Assembly: GCA_023548195.1 (NCBI GenBank)
Contig: JAJHZJ010000271.1
Coordinates: 671,065 to 735,064 of the forward strand
DNA from: Bettongia penicillata ogilbyi
Lineage: Eukaryota; Chordata; Mammalia; Diprotodontia; Potoroidae
Length of the DNA: 64,000 bases
Direction: 5' to 3'
Below, in pieces: positions 11,129-21,950 of the stretch (positions are counted from its first letter, which is position 1; every line of letters starts with the position of its first letter). A program made the translations under genes and the position numbers. The notes under the pieces were generated by a model that saw only the letters and a program-made list of their open reading frames with translations, ran no database searches and had not been told where the DNA came from.

Positions 11129-13045
11129 AATATTATATGTGTGTGTTTGTGTGTGTGTATAATCCCTCTAACAACTCAGACACTAACAAAAGTTTCAAGA
11201 GTTACAAATATTATCTTTCCATATAGAAATGTAAACAGTTCACCTTTAGTAAGTCCCTTGCAATTTCTCTTTCCTGTTTACCTTTTCATGCTTCTCTTAA
11301 TTCTTGTGTTTGAAAGTCAAATTTTCTATTCAGCTCTGGTTTTTTTCATCAAGAATGCATGAAAGTCCTCTATTTCATTGAATGACCATTTTCCCCCTGA
11401 AGTATTATACTCAGTTTTTCTGGGTAGGTCATTCTTGGTTTTAATCCTAGTTCCTTCGACTTCTGTAATTTCATATTCCAAGCCCTGAGATCTCTTAAGG
11501 TAGAACCTGCTATATCTTGTGTTCTCCTGATTGTATTTCCACAGTACTCGAATTGTTTCTTTCTAGCTGCTTGCAATATTTTCTCCTTGACCTGAGAACT
11601 CTGGAATCTGGCTACAATATTCCTAGGAGTTTCTCTTTTTGGATCTCTTTCTGGAGGTGATCGGTGGGTTCTTTCAATATTTATTTTACCTTCTGGTTCT
11701 AGAATATCAGCGCAGTTTTCCTTGATAATTTCATGAAAGTCTGTCTAGGCTCGTTTTTTGGTCATGGCTTTCAGGTAGTCCCATGATTTTTAAATTGTCT
11801 CTCCTGCAAATAATTTCCAGGTCAGTTGCTTTTCAAATGAGATATTTCACACTATCTTCCACTTTTTTATTCTTTTGGTTTTGTTTTGCAATTTCTTGGT
11901 TTCTCAAGAAGTCACTAGCTGCCATAAGTTCCATTCTAATTTTGAAAGAACTATTTTCTTCAGTGAACTTTTTAACCTCCTTTTCCATTTGGCTAATTCT
12001 GCTTTTTACAGCATTCTTCTTCTCACTGGCTTGTTGGACCTCTTTTTCCAATTGAGTTAGCCTATTTTTCAAGGTGTTATTTTCTTCAGCATTTTTGGAG
12101 TCTCCTTTGGCAAGCTGCTGACTCAGTTTTCATGATTTTCTTGCATTGCTCTTGTTTCTCTTCCCAGTTTTTCCTTCACCTGTCTAACTTGATTTTCAAA
12201 ATCCTTTTTGAGCTTTTCCATGGCCTGGGACCATTGCATATTTATTTTGGAGGTTTTGCATGCAGAAGTCTTGAATTTTATGTCTTCCCCCGATGTTAAA
12301 CATTGTTCTTCCTCATCTGAAAGGATGAGAGAGATTACCTGTTCACCAAGAAAGTAGCCTTCTATAGTCTTATTTTTTCCCCTGTTTTAGGCATTTCCCC
12401 AGCCAGTTACTTGACTTTTGGGTCCTTTGTCAAGAGTAGGTACACTCTGGGGACCTGTAATATCTCAGTTCCTCCAAGGTGGCACAATCAAGGCAGAGGA
12501 GTTTACTCTCTGTCCAGGTAGGGTGAAATTCAGATCTGCTGTTCAATTCCCCCAGGGGCTTTAAACTGAGCACTCCAACAATAGAACAAGGGACAATGGC
12601 TGTTGACTGCCACAGCCACACAGCACTGCTGTCTTTCAGCTCCTGCTGCTGCCACTGCCTGGGGCTGAGGCTAGGGGAGGACCCTCCTCCCTTGTCACAG
12701 AAGTAAAAAAGCCCTCTCACCAACTTTGGAGCTGCCTTTGGCTCCTGTGGGTTGAGGGATCCACTGTTGCTCCTGGGGATTCACCCCCAGAGCGTGCTCT
12801 GTTCCTGCTCCACCCAGCCCAACACAGCCAAGGTTGGGTTGTTCTCCCAGTCCATGTCCAGTGCAACAGACCTTTCCCATTGGTCTTCCAGGTTACCCTC
12901 GGCTGGATATCTCCTCCATTCCGTCATTCTGTGGCTTCTGCTGCTCTAGAATTTGTTGAGATTCTTTCTCTATAGGCATTTCATGGGCTGTGGAGGAAGA
13001 GCTAGAGTATGTGCATCTTTCTACTCTGCCATCTTGGCTCTACCT
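10203..13045 (-). mobile_element. HAL1, near full length
   Basis: On the minus strand the 5' end lies near 13045 (GAGCCAAGATGGCAGAG). The 5' UTR runs to about 12330 and ORF1 spans about 12330-11310. A purine-rich 3' region with two modules ends in an A-rich tail at 10203-10230. ORF1 fragments include LTQLEKEVQQASEKKNAVKS (coiled coil, 11833-12072) and a C-terminal block with QAARKKQFEYCGNTIRRTQD (11370-11576). Stops and shifts make it non-functional. No ORF2 is present. I could not find a convincing target-site duplication. A CT/TA/TG microsatellite lies in the 3' region. Confidence 0.85.
11027..11155. repeat. Compound (CT)n(TA)n(TG)n microsatellite
   Basis: CT units, then TA units, then TG units in an unbroken compound array inside the HAL1 3' region. 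It lies at the position that is CA-repeat rich in the other HAL1 copies. Confidence 0.95.
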
Positions 13046-13126
13046 CAATAACAACTGTTTAAATTAACAACTGTTCAAATCCTTTATTCCCGAACATATG
13101 ATAAAATCTTTAACAGTACTACAGGG

Positions 13127-13133
13127 TAAAGAA

Positions 13134-13165
<32 letters not shown>

Positions 13166-13171
13166 TCTATC
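13127..13171. repeat. (CTGT)n(CTAT)n tetranucleotide microsatellite
   Basis: Three CTGT-type units followed by about six CTAT units. Confidence 0.9.
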
Positions 13172-13679
13172 AATTATGTATGTATTACTTAATAGTTCCT
13201 TTTGGAAGTGGTGGCAGGTCAGTCAGTTATCCTCCATCCACAATTAGTTCTGTCTGTATTTTGCTTCATGTCTAAGTACTAGATGCTTTTGAAGATTTTT
13301 GGCACCATGGATCCTACACTGAAATTTTATGAGGATAAACAGGTTTTGAATTCTTCTTTCTATCCTTTCTTGCTATGTCACAATTGGCAAGTTACTCAAC
13401 AACTTTAATTCTACAAAAGTTCTGTATCATAGCATATGAACATTTGTATCAGAGTTCACTATTTCATCAATACCAGCCCATAATAAGTAAAAAAAAAATG
13501 CAAATCATTTTTCTAGGGTGGATGTCATGCACAGTAATGGAGGTGGAAATAACTGAACTTATAATGATTTTAGTATAGCTCTAAATCAAAAGGTGAGGTT
13601 CATCACTAAAAATACAATCTATAGGAACAAAGCTTTTATATTGTCTTGGTCATGAAAGTTGGTGATAGAAATGTTTAAT
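13172..13679. other. Unclassified non-coding
   Basis: Nothing recognised. Confidence 0.35.
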
Positions 13680-14104
13680 TTTTATTTTTTTATTGTCATT
13701 GGTACATTTCAAAGCTCCTTTAATAATTTCATACTGTAAATTCAATCAGCAGCACACCTGAGGATTTCAAGAGTCTAATAGCATAGTATAATGAATTCTC
13801 TATTTATTCAGCAACAAAGTAAGCATTGTTTAAAGTAAAGTATGACATTCATAGCAACATCCTTAAGTAAATCACATCATTCCATCAGTATATATCACAT
13901 CATTCAATCAATATCAAGTATCCAATTAACAACAGCAATGTCCTTTAGTATAATATATCATTAAATCCACAAGAAGTACCCAAGTAAAGTCCTTTCTCAA
14001 AGTGCCACAACATCCACCTCTAGGTCACTGTAAGAACAATTAAAAAAAAAATATACATATATATATAGTATGTATAATTTATATGTATATAATTTATTTA
14101 TGAT

Positions 14105-14530
14105 ATATGTATATATATAATTTATTTTTCAGTTCTCAACATTTACTTCCACAAGAATTTGAATTAAAAATTTTCTCCCCATCTCTTCCTACCCCCCACT
14201 CCAGGACAGCATGCACCCCATCCATCCCTTCCTCCAGTCTGTCCTTCTATTACCCCCATTTCTCCCATCTCCCTCCCCTCTATTTTCCTGTAGAGTAAAA
14301 TCGATTTCTATATCCCATTGTCTATATATCTTATTTTCCAGTTGCATGCTAAAACAATTTTTAACATTCATTATTAAAGTTTTGAGTTCCATATTCTCTC
14401 CTTTCCTCCCTTCCCACTCACCCTTGTTGAGAAAATAAACAATCCAATATAGGTTATACAAGTGAACAATGCAAAACATCTCCATAATAGTGGTGTTGCA
14501 AAAGACTAATCACATTTCCCCCATGAACAA
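14105..14530 (-). mobile_element. HAL1 3'-end fragment
   Basis: This contains only the purine-rich 3' modules of HAL1 (on plus: TTTCTCCCCATCTCTTCC, then TTGAGTTCCATATTCTC and AAACAATCCAATATAGG), matching 10230-10620 and 31420-31760. It is severely 5'-truncated. An AT-rich microsatellite-like tail lies at 14041-14125. Confidence 0.8.
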
Positions 14531-15134
14531 TCTTCTTAAAATCAATATCAAGTGCCCAATAAAGTCCCTTTTCAAAGTACCACATCATCCACTCCTAGGT
14601 CAGTGTGAGAACATTCTTAATATCAATTGTCCAAGTAAATTCCTTTTTCATTTGGACCTGATTTTGACCTCCAAGTCTCAGGGCTTTCTTCCTTTGTAGG
14701 CTGACCTCTCCTAACTCTCACATTTAGGCAGTTCTCTGTTCCTGCCCCATGTTTCAGCTCATGAGGACTGCTCTACTCCCTAGCTTCTGTCTCTGAGAAA
14801 ACAAATCTCAGCAGGGCAACAACAGCACCAACACCCACCACCAGCACCATAACCTCAATTCACTTATAAAGATCAACAGACAGGATTTCTGTCTGAAAAA
14901 TCAACACAGAGTAACAGACAGAACTTCTGTCTGATCAATGGATAGGGCTTTCTCCCAGCTTTCAGTTCTTCCAAGCTTTCAGAGGTCTTCTTCCTGGCTA
15001 ACAGAGGTCTTCCTCTCCACTACCAGAGTTCTTCTTCACTATCAGATCTTCCTCTCAGCTCTTTTCTTCTCAATGCTGGCTCACCCCTTTAATATTTGTT
15101 CTCTTCACATCTGCCTCTCTCAGCTCTGTCTATC

Positions 15135-15195
15135 TTTATATATAGTTCTAGTCATTATCTGATTGGCTAATGCCCACTTGCACAGGTCTGATTGG
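15135..15195 (-). promoter_or_regulatory. LTR-type promoter: TATA box with two CCAAT boxes
   Basis: On the minus strand TATATATAAA occupies 15144-15135, with CCAAT at 15166-15162 and 15195-15191 upstream. The order and spacing fit a retroviral U3 promoter. Activity is an inference. Confidence 0.45.
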
Positions 15196-15204
15196 TTAGA
15201 ATTC

Positions 15205-15310
15205 ATATATATACACACACATATACACACACATATATGTATGTATGTATATATGCATATGTGTATATTGTATATATGTATATATGTATGTGTGTACACA
15301 CAGATGCATG
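15205..15310. repeat. Alternating TA/CA/TG microsatellite
   Basis: Mixed purine-pyrimidine alternation of ATAC, ACAC, ATGT and GTAT units. Confidence 0.85.
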
Positions 15311-15455
15311 CACACTGTTTCTAATTAAATATTTGTGATTAATGAAAGGCAAGATTCAATCAAAGGAATTTGATTGTGTAAAACAAAACAGAAAAAGATC
15401 CCGCTTTGCTTGGCATCACATATACTTCGTTTAGAAACATGGCCCATCTTTTTTT

Positions 15456-15712
15456 GAAGTAAAATTAATTTATTTTCAGTTTTCAATATTCACTTCCAAA
15501 AGATTTTGAATTTTAAAATTTCTAGCCATCTCTCACCTCTCCTACTCCAGGACAGTTTGTACCCCAAATATCACTTCCTCATATCTGCACTCTCTTCTCT
15601 CATCCACCCTTATCCCATCCCCCTCCCTTCTACTTTCCTGTAAGGCAAGTAAATTTCTATACTCTGTTTCCTGTGCTCCTTATTTCCCAGTGGCATGCAA
15701 AAACAATTTTTA
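15456..15712 (-). mobile_element. HAL1, 3' piece (split by L1)
   Basis: This is the 3'-most module of the HAL1 that resumes at 19304. The sequence runs to GGCATGCAAAAACAATTTTTA, at the same point where the unsplit HAL1 at 31630 and the fragment at 14350 continue into a TTTGAGTTCC segment. Here that segment appears only after 19317, so an L1 inserted between. Confidence 0.85.
15699..15712. repeat. Target-site duplication, left copy (L1 15713-19303)
   Basis: AAAAACAATTTTTA here pairs with AAAAACTACTGTTA at 19304-19317 (11 of 14 identical). Removing the insertion and one copy restores the HAL1 sequence seen in sister copies. Confidence 0.65.
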
Positions 15713-16182
15713 AAAATCAGTTTATTTGTTTTCAGTTTTCAACAATCACTTCCATAAGTCTTATAGTTTCTCCCCCTCATTCCTCAAAAGATGAAACAAT
15801 CTTGTGTGGGTTTTGACAAAAACATTCTTATTAAACACATTTTCACATTTGTCATATTGCACAGAAGAATTAAAATGAATGGGAGAAACCATGAGAAAAA
15901 CTCAAAGAAAACAAAACATAACACAAGAGAAAATAGACTGATTCGTTCTTTGTTCTGATTCCATAATTCTTTTTCTGGAAGTGGATGGTATTTAGCTTCA
16001 AGAGTCCTGTGGGAATGTTTTAGGTCCTTGCAATTCTGTGAAGGCCTAAGTCTATCAGAAACAGTTCTCACACACTGTAGCTATTACTGTGTACAATATT
16101 TTCCTGTTTCTGCTCATTTCACTCAGCATCAGTTCACAGAAGTCTTCCAGGCCTCTCTGAAATCCTCCTGTTCATTATTTTT

Positions 16183-18395
16183 TTATAGCACAAAGGATTC
16201 CATTACATTCATATACAACAACTTATTCAGCCGTTCCCCAATTGATGGGTATCCCCTTGACTTCCAGTTCTTGACCACCACAAAGAGTGCTGCTATAAAT
16301 ATTTTTGTACATTTGGGATGTTTTGCCATTTTTATAATCTCTTTGTGATACAATCCTAGAAATGATATTGCTACATCAAAGGGTATGCACATTTTTGTAA
16401 CCCTTTGGGCATAGTTCCAAATTGCTCTCCAGAATATTTGGATCAATTCACAGCTCCACCAACAATGAATTAATATTCCAACTCTCCCACATCTTCTCCA
16501 ACATTTATCATCTTCCTGTTTTGTCATGTTAGACAATCTGATTGGTGTGATGTAGTACCTCAGAGTTGTTTTCATTAGTGTCTCACTAATCAGTAGTGAT
16601 TTAGAGCATTTTTTCATATGATTATAGATAGCTTTCATTTCTTCCTCTGAAAACTATGTGTTCATGTTCTTTGACCATTTATAAACTGGGGATTGGCTTG
16701 TAGTCTTGCAAATTTGACTCAATACTCTATACATTTCAAAAATGAGGCCTTTATCACAGAAATCCATTGCAAAAATTCTTTCTCAGTTTTCTGCTTCCCT
16801 CCTAATCTTGGTTGCATTGGCTTTGTTTGTGCAAAATCCTTTGAATTTAGTTCTATCAGAATTATCCATTTTGCACTTCATACTATTTTCTAATTCTTGT
16901 TTGGTCATAAATTTCTCCATTCTCCATAAATCGCACAAACACACTATTAATTGCTCTCCTAATTTGTTTATAATATCAACATTTATACTTACAACATGTG
17001 TCCATTTGGACTTCATTCTTGTGTATGGTGTCAGGCATTTGTCTATGCCAAGTTTCTGTCACACTGTTATCCAATTTTACCAACAGTTTTTCCAAACAGT
17101 GAATTCTTATCCCAGAATGTGGGGTTCTTGGGTTTGTCAAAGAGTGGCCTGCTATGTTCATCGACTACTGTGTCTTGAGTACCTAACCTATTCCACTGAT
17201 CTACCCCTCCATTTCTTAGCCATCATCAAATGATTTTGATGGTTGCTGCTTTATAATACAAATTGATTGCTGGTAGTGCTAGGCTACCTTTCCTAGCATT
17301 TCTTTTCATCATTCCATTGATATTCTGGATATTTTGTGTTTCCATATAAATTTTGATATTATTTTTCTAGTTCTGGATAATAATTTTATGATAGTTTGAT
17401 TGGGATGGCACTGAATAAGCAAATTAATTTGTTTAGAATTGTCATTTTCATTATATTAGCTCAGCCTACCCACAAGCTACTGATGTTTTTCCGGTTACTT
17501 AGATCTGACTTTTTTATATGCGAAAAGTATTTTGTAATTGTGTGCATATAGTCCCTGGGTTTATTTTGACAGGTAGACACCCAGATATTTCATGTCTACC
17601 ATAGCTTTAAAAGAGTTTTCTCTTTCTATCTCTTGGGCAGATGATTTATGTGGGTTCATTTTGTAACCTGCAAATTTGCCAAACTTGTTTCAAGTTTTTT
17701 TTTTTTTTTGATTCTCTAGGAATCTCTTGCTTGATCACATCATCTTCTAAGGTTGATAACTTAGTTTCTTCCTAGTTCATTCTAATTCCTTCAATTTCTT
17801 TTCCTTCTCTTTTTGATAAAGTTAATATTTATAGTTTCATATTGAATAACAGTCATGATAATGGGCATCTTTGTTTCACCCCAGATCTTTTTGGGAACGC
17901 ATCTAGTTTATCCCCTTTGCATATAATACATACTGATGGTTTTAGGCAAATACTGCTTATTATTTTTAGGAAGGTTCCATTTATTCCTATGTTCTCCAAT
18001 GTTTTCGATAGAAATGGGTGTTGTATTTTGTCAAAAAGCTTTTTATGCACCTCTTGAGATAATCATGTGTTTTCTGTTAGTTTTGTTTTTGATGTGATCA
18101 GTAATGCTGATAGTTTTCCTAATATTGAACCAGCCCTGCCTTCCTGTCATAAAACTTATCTGATCATAATCTATTATTCTCATGATAATTGCTGTATTCT
18201 TTCTGTTACTATGTTATTTAAAATATTTGCATCTATTTTCATTAGAGAAATTTGCCTATACTTTTCTTTCTCTGTTTTGATTCTTTCAAGTTGAGTTATC
18301 AAAACCACATTTGTATCATAAAAAGAATTTGTTAGGACTCCTTCTCCAATTTTTGGAAATAGTACAGTCTCAGTGCTGATCACTTCTGTATTCAT
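16183..18395 (-). pseudogene. L1 ORF1-ORF2 fusion remnant (RT part to C-terminus)
   Basis: From 18395 the frame reads [12 protein letters not shown], matching the ORF1 N-terminus of the 48.7 kb L1 (residues SPKEVTAETVL). It continues without a shift into [17 protein letters not shown], which matches ORF2. Downstream minus-strand segments keep L1 ORF2 blocks (around 18000, 17850 and 16183-16638, the last with CWRRCGRVGILIHCWWSCE and FVVVKNWKSRGYPSIG). The endonuclease and most of the palm are missing. Numerous stops and shifts make it inactive. Confidence 0.8.
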
Positions 18396-19095
18396 ATTTT
18401 TGTCTTTGTTCCCATAGTAAGATTCTGTAGTCTTTTCTCTTCTGGTTTGTTTCTTGCTGATTATGATTGCCTTTTTTCTTGGATTTTGAAGTAAATCTCT
18501 GCTTCTGGGGGCACTGGGAGTTCTGTCCCACAGTTCTTTTACTGAGAACTTGAGGCTTCATGTGTTGTGGCCTCTGTTTCTTTCTGGTAGAAGTTAGAAT
18601 GCTGCAGTTTACCTGGTGCTGAGCTAACTGGTGTGCCAAAGCGGAGACAAGGTGAAGTTTTTCTGAGCTTCCCCAGAGGTCACTGAATGAGCTGTGAGGG
18701 AGGGGTTGTTTGGCTACAGAAGATCTCCTCCTTTGACTTAGAGCACAGGTAAGGTCAGTGGTTGGTGAACCCCTGTTTGCACTGGTGTCTTCTAATTTAC
18801 CTGTCTGTGCTAAGGGACACCTTGTGTCCTGGTGTTGATGCTTATGGGCTCCGCCCACCTTAGGCTCAGGATCTCTTCCTGGCTAACTGAGGTTGGGCTA
18901 GCTGGGACAGCTCCTGTTATGCACTAGTCCCCTTTAGCCACAGCAAAAGAGTCTCTCCTTGCTGACTGTTTGCCCCTTTGTCTGATCACACTATTCCAGG
19001 ATTTTTCCTGGGGAAATATTCTCTGGGTTTTTCAAGGTCAACAAGTGGCAGGGGAGAGCACTTATCTGTCATCCTGCCATCTTGGCTCCCAGAAG

Positions 19096-19303
19096 CTCAA
19101 GAAGGCGAATTACAAAGATATAGTCTCAGGAGTGTCTGGTGCTATTACCGGGGGTCCCATGCTTCTCTTTCATTCATTTCCACTGTACACTTCTCCTGTG
19201 CTGATATGTTTGAGAAACTAAACCGCTGTTTCTGATTCAGTGTAGCCAATAGTTCCTGTTCAGATTGGCTGTGGCAGGGTCTGTGTTGGTACAGCTTGAA
19301 CCC
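19096..19303 (-). other. Extra 5' segment of the L1 insertion (possible 5' transduction)
   Basis: It lies between the L1 start motif (about 19090) and the right target-site copy (19304), so it belongs to the inserted unit. It does not resemble HAL1, and the L1 at 1-803 has no such extension. It could be upstream flank carried along by transcription that began before the L1 promoter, or a longer 5' UTR variant. Confidence 0.45.
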
Positions 19304-19317
19304 AAAAACTACTGTTA
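19304..19317. repeat. Target-site duplication, right copy
   Basis: See 15699-15712. HAL1 sequence resumes immediately (GCATTCATCTTTAAATC). Confidence 0.65.
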
Positions 19318-19857
19318 GCATTCATCTTTAAATCTTTGAGTTTCACATTCTCTCCCTCCTTCCCCACCCACTCTCATCGAGAAAGTAAGCAATTTGATAT
19401 AGATCATACATGTATAAACATGCAAAAACTTCCATAACAGTCGTATTGTCAAAGACTAACCAAATTTCCTTTCTCCTGTCCTGCCCTCCATTATTCCATT
19501 CTCTTCCTGAACCTGTCCCCCTACAACAGGTGGTATCCCTTCCCCCAATTTGCTGACCTTTCTATTATCCTCCCTTTCCTATTGCTCCCACCTTCCTGCA
19601 GGGTAAGATAGATTCCCATACCCAATTGACTGTATCACTCCCTCCTTAAGCCAAACCCAACGAAATTCAGCCTCATTCATTCCTTCTCACCTCCCCATCT
19701 TCCCCTCCATTTTAAAAGCTCTTTCTTGCCTCTTTTATGTGAGATAATTTACTACATTCTACTTCTTCCTTTCTTTTTCTCCTAGTACATTCACCTCAAG
19801 ACTTAATTTTATTTTTTATATGTCCTTTTTTCATATTCAGCTCACCCTGTGCCCTCT

Positions 19858-19992
19858 GTCCATACACACATATATGTACACACACGTATATACACATATA
19901 TATGCACATGCACAAACATATACACACATATGTACTTACACACAAACACAACACACATATACATATATGCATATACATATGTGTGTGTGTAT
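19858..19992. repeat. (CA/TA)n microsatellite
   Basis: CA, TA and TG alternation next to the GCTCACCCTGTGCCCTCTG anchor shared by HAL1 copies. Confidence 0.9.
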
Positions 19993-21950
19993 ATTTCCTC
20001 TAACTATCCTAATACTAAGACATGTCTCATGAGTTACAAATACCATTATTTCCAAGTAAGAATTTAAACAGTTCAATTGTAATTAGTCCCTTATGCCTTC
20101 TCTTGCCTGTTTACCTTTTCACGTTTCTCTTGATTAGAAGTCAAATTTTCTATTCGGCTGTGGTCTTTTCAACAATAATGTTTGGAAGTTCTCTATTTCA
20201 TTGAAGTTTCATTTTTTTTCCTGGTGTATTTATTCTCAATTTTTCTGGGTAGGTGATTTTTCATTTTAGTCCTAGCCCCTTTGACCTCTGAAATATCATA
20301 TTCCAAGCCCTCTTATCCCTTAGTATAGAAACTGCTAAATAGTGTTACCCTGATTTATTTCCACAATAGTTGAATTTCTTTTTTCTCACTACTTGTAATA
20401 TTTTCTCCTTGAACTCGGAACTCTGGAATTTGGCTACAATATTCCTAGGAGGTTTCCTTTTGGGAAAACCTTGAGGAGGTGATCAGTTTATTCTTTACAT
20501 TTCTATTTTAACCTCTGGTTCTAGAATATCAGGGCAGTTCTCCTTGATACTTTCTTGAAAGATGATGTGTAAGCTCTTTTTTTAATCACGGTTTTCAAGT
20601 GGATCAATAATTTTTAAATTGTCTCCCCTGGATCTATTCTCCAGATCCCTAGGTTTTCCAACAAGATATTTCACATTGTCTTCTATTTTTTTGGTTTTGT
20701 TTTCTAACTTCTTGATTTCTCCTTAAGTCATTAACTTCCATCTACTCCATTCTAATTTTGAAGGAATTATTTTTTTCATTGAGCCCTGGACCTCCTTTTC
20801 CATTTGGCCAATTCTGTTTTCTAAGGCATTCTTCTCCTCATTGACTGTCTGATCCTCTTTTGCCATATAGATTACTTTATTTTTAAAGGTCTTATTTTCT
20901 TTAGTCTTTTTTTTTGGATTTTCTTTAGCTATCTGTTGCTATGTTTTTCATGATTTTCTTGCATCATTCTCATTTTTCTTTCCAATTTTACCTCTACTTC
21001 TCTTACTTGATTTTCAAAATCCATTTTGAGCTCTTTCATGGCCTAAGACCATTTCAAATTTTTCATGGAGGCTTTTGATGTAGTAGCCTTGACCTTGCTG
21101 TCTTCCTCCAGCTGTATGCTTTAATGTTCTTCCAGTTGTGTACTTTGATATTCCTTGTCATAAGAAAATGCCATTTTCCCCCTTTTTGGTTATCTTCACC
21201 ATCAATTACTTAACTTTCCATTTCTTTGTTAAGTGAAGAGTGTACTGCCCCAAGTTTCAGAGTTTTTTTTTTTTTATAGTTATTTTTAGAGATATCCAAA
21301 GTGGCATGATCAAAGGAAAGGTATTAACTCCTCTCCTGGCCTTCACCCTTGTCTGTGAGTAACCACAAGCACTTCTTTCTGCTTTGGAAATGTGATTAGG
21401 ATTCTTTCCCCACAACCACCATAAGTTCTGCCACACTAGTGCTTCTCCTCACCCTAAGACTGCTACCTAAAACTGCAATTCAGATCAGCCTCAAGATTCA
21501 TCCACTGTCTATAGACTGAGAAACTCAGAGGCAGCCTTCACTGCAGCAATTGCTGCTGCTGCACCGGGTCTGGGGTGGGGGCTGGTGCCAGATTACATTC
21601 TTCTCTCACCCAGGTGAGAGAGGTTTCCCCTGAGCTTAGAAGCTTTCTTTGGAGTTTATGGTTTCAGAAGGCTGGAAACCACTATAGCTGCTAGTGATTC
21701 AGTGCCCTGAGGCCTGCTCCAGTCCTGTGTTGGTGAGGTCCATGCTGGGCTGCCATCCACTGTGAGCCTGATGCAATAGATCCTTCCTGTAAAACTTTCC
21801 AATTGTCTTAGGCTAAAAATCTGTTTCATTCTGTGATTTTGTGACTTTTGCTGCTCTAGAATTTATTTAGAGTCATTTCCACATGTCTTTTGATGGGTTT
21901 TAGGGTAGGACTCTAGCAAATCCCTACTTCTGCCACTCTGCCCTCTCATT

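Larger units (their letters stand above)
13680..15200 (-). mobile_element. Probable endogenous retroviral LTR, interrupted
   Basis: Read on the minus strand, the right end carries promoter-like elements in LTR order: two CCAAT boxes (ATTGG on plus at 15191-15195 and 15162-15166) and a TATA box (15135-15144), followed by purine-rich transcribed sequence. Downstream are twin CAGACAG/CTGTCTG hairpins (14877-14933) and repeats of an ATATCAAGT-CC motif (about 13911, 14533, 14618). A HAL1 3' fragment at 14105-14530 lies within it. No gag, pol or env reading frame is seen. Exact ends and TG/CA termini are not established; it could be a solo LTR or a composite. Confidence 0.5.
15713..19303 (-). mobile_element. 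L1 with internal deletion joining ORF1 to ORF2
   Basis: Minus-strand order: about 200 bases of extra 5' sequence (19303-19096), the L1 5' UTR from CAAGATGGCAGG (about 19090) to an ORF1 start near 18447, about 30 ORF1 codons, a junction near 18365, then ORF2 from the middle of the reverse-transcriptase domain through its C-terminus (16183-16640), and a 3' UTR to 15713. Everything in ORF1 after the N-terminus and ORF2 up to the KIGEEGVL block is absent. ORF2 pieces contain many stops. It is flanked by a diverged 14-bp duplication and lies inside a HAL1, so it is younger than that HAL1. Confidence 0.85.
19304..21950 (-). mobile_element. HAL1, main part (ORF1 and 5' UTR)
   Basis: This is the continuation of the HAL1 at 15456-15712. 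On the minus strand, from right to left: a 5' end near 21950 (GAGAGGGCAGAGTGGCAGA), the 5' UTR to about 21150, decayed ORF1 (about 21150-20130), and the purine-rich 3' region. ORF1 is heavily broken. A CA/TA microsatellite lies at 19858-19992, at the same relative position as in other HAL1 copies. Total length without the L1 is about 2.9 kb. Confidence 0.85.

Noticed and set aside
11027..11362. Leucine/serine-rich 111-codon ORF
   Set aside because: It is a CT/TA microsatellite translation inside a HAL1.
13911..14650. CRISPR-like spaced repeat
   Set aside because: Three diverged ATATCAAGT-type repeats with irregular spacing in a vertebrate LTR-like region; no true array.
16742..17233. 163-codon plus-strand ORF as a gene
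   Set aside because: It is exactly antisense to L1 ORF2 coding sequence on the minus strand.
18310..18400. Canonical splice product (GT-AG) as the cause of the L1 internal deletion
   Set aside because: An AG precedes the ORF2 side in the intact L1, but the bases retained on the ORF1 side include the GT itself, so a standard donor cut does not fit.
18370..18858. 162-codon minus-strand ORF as a novel protein
   Set aside because: It is the L1 5' UTR and ORF1 start read in the wrong frame. The true ORF1 frame ([10 protein letters not shown]) lies in another phase.
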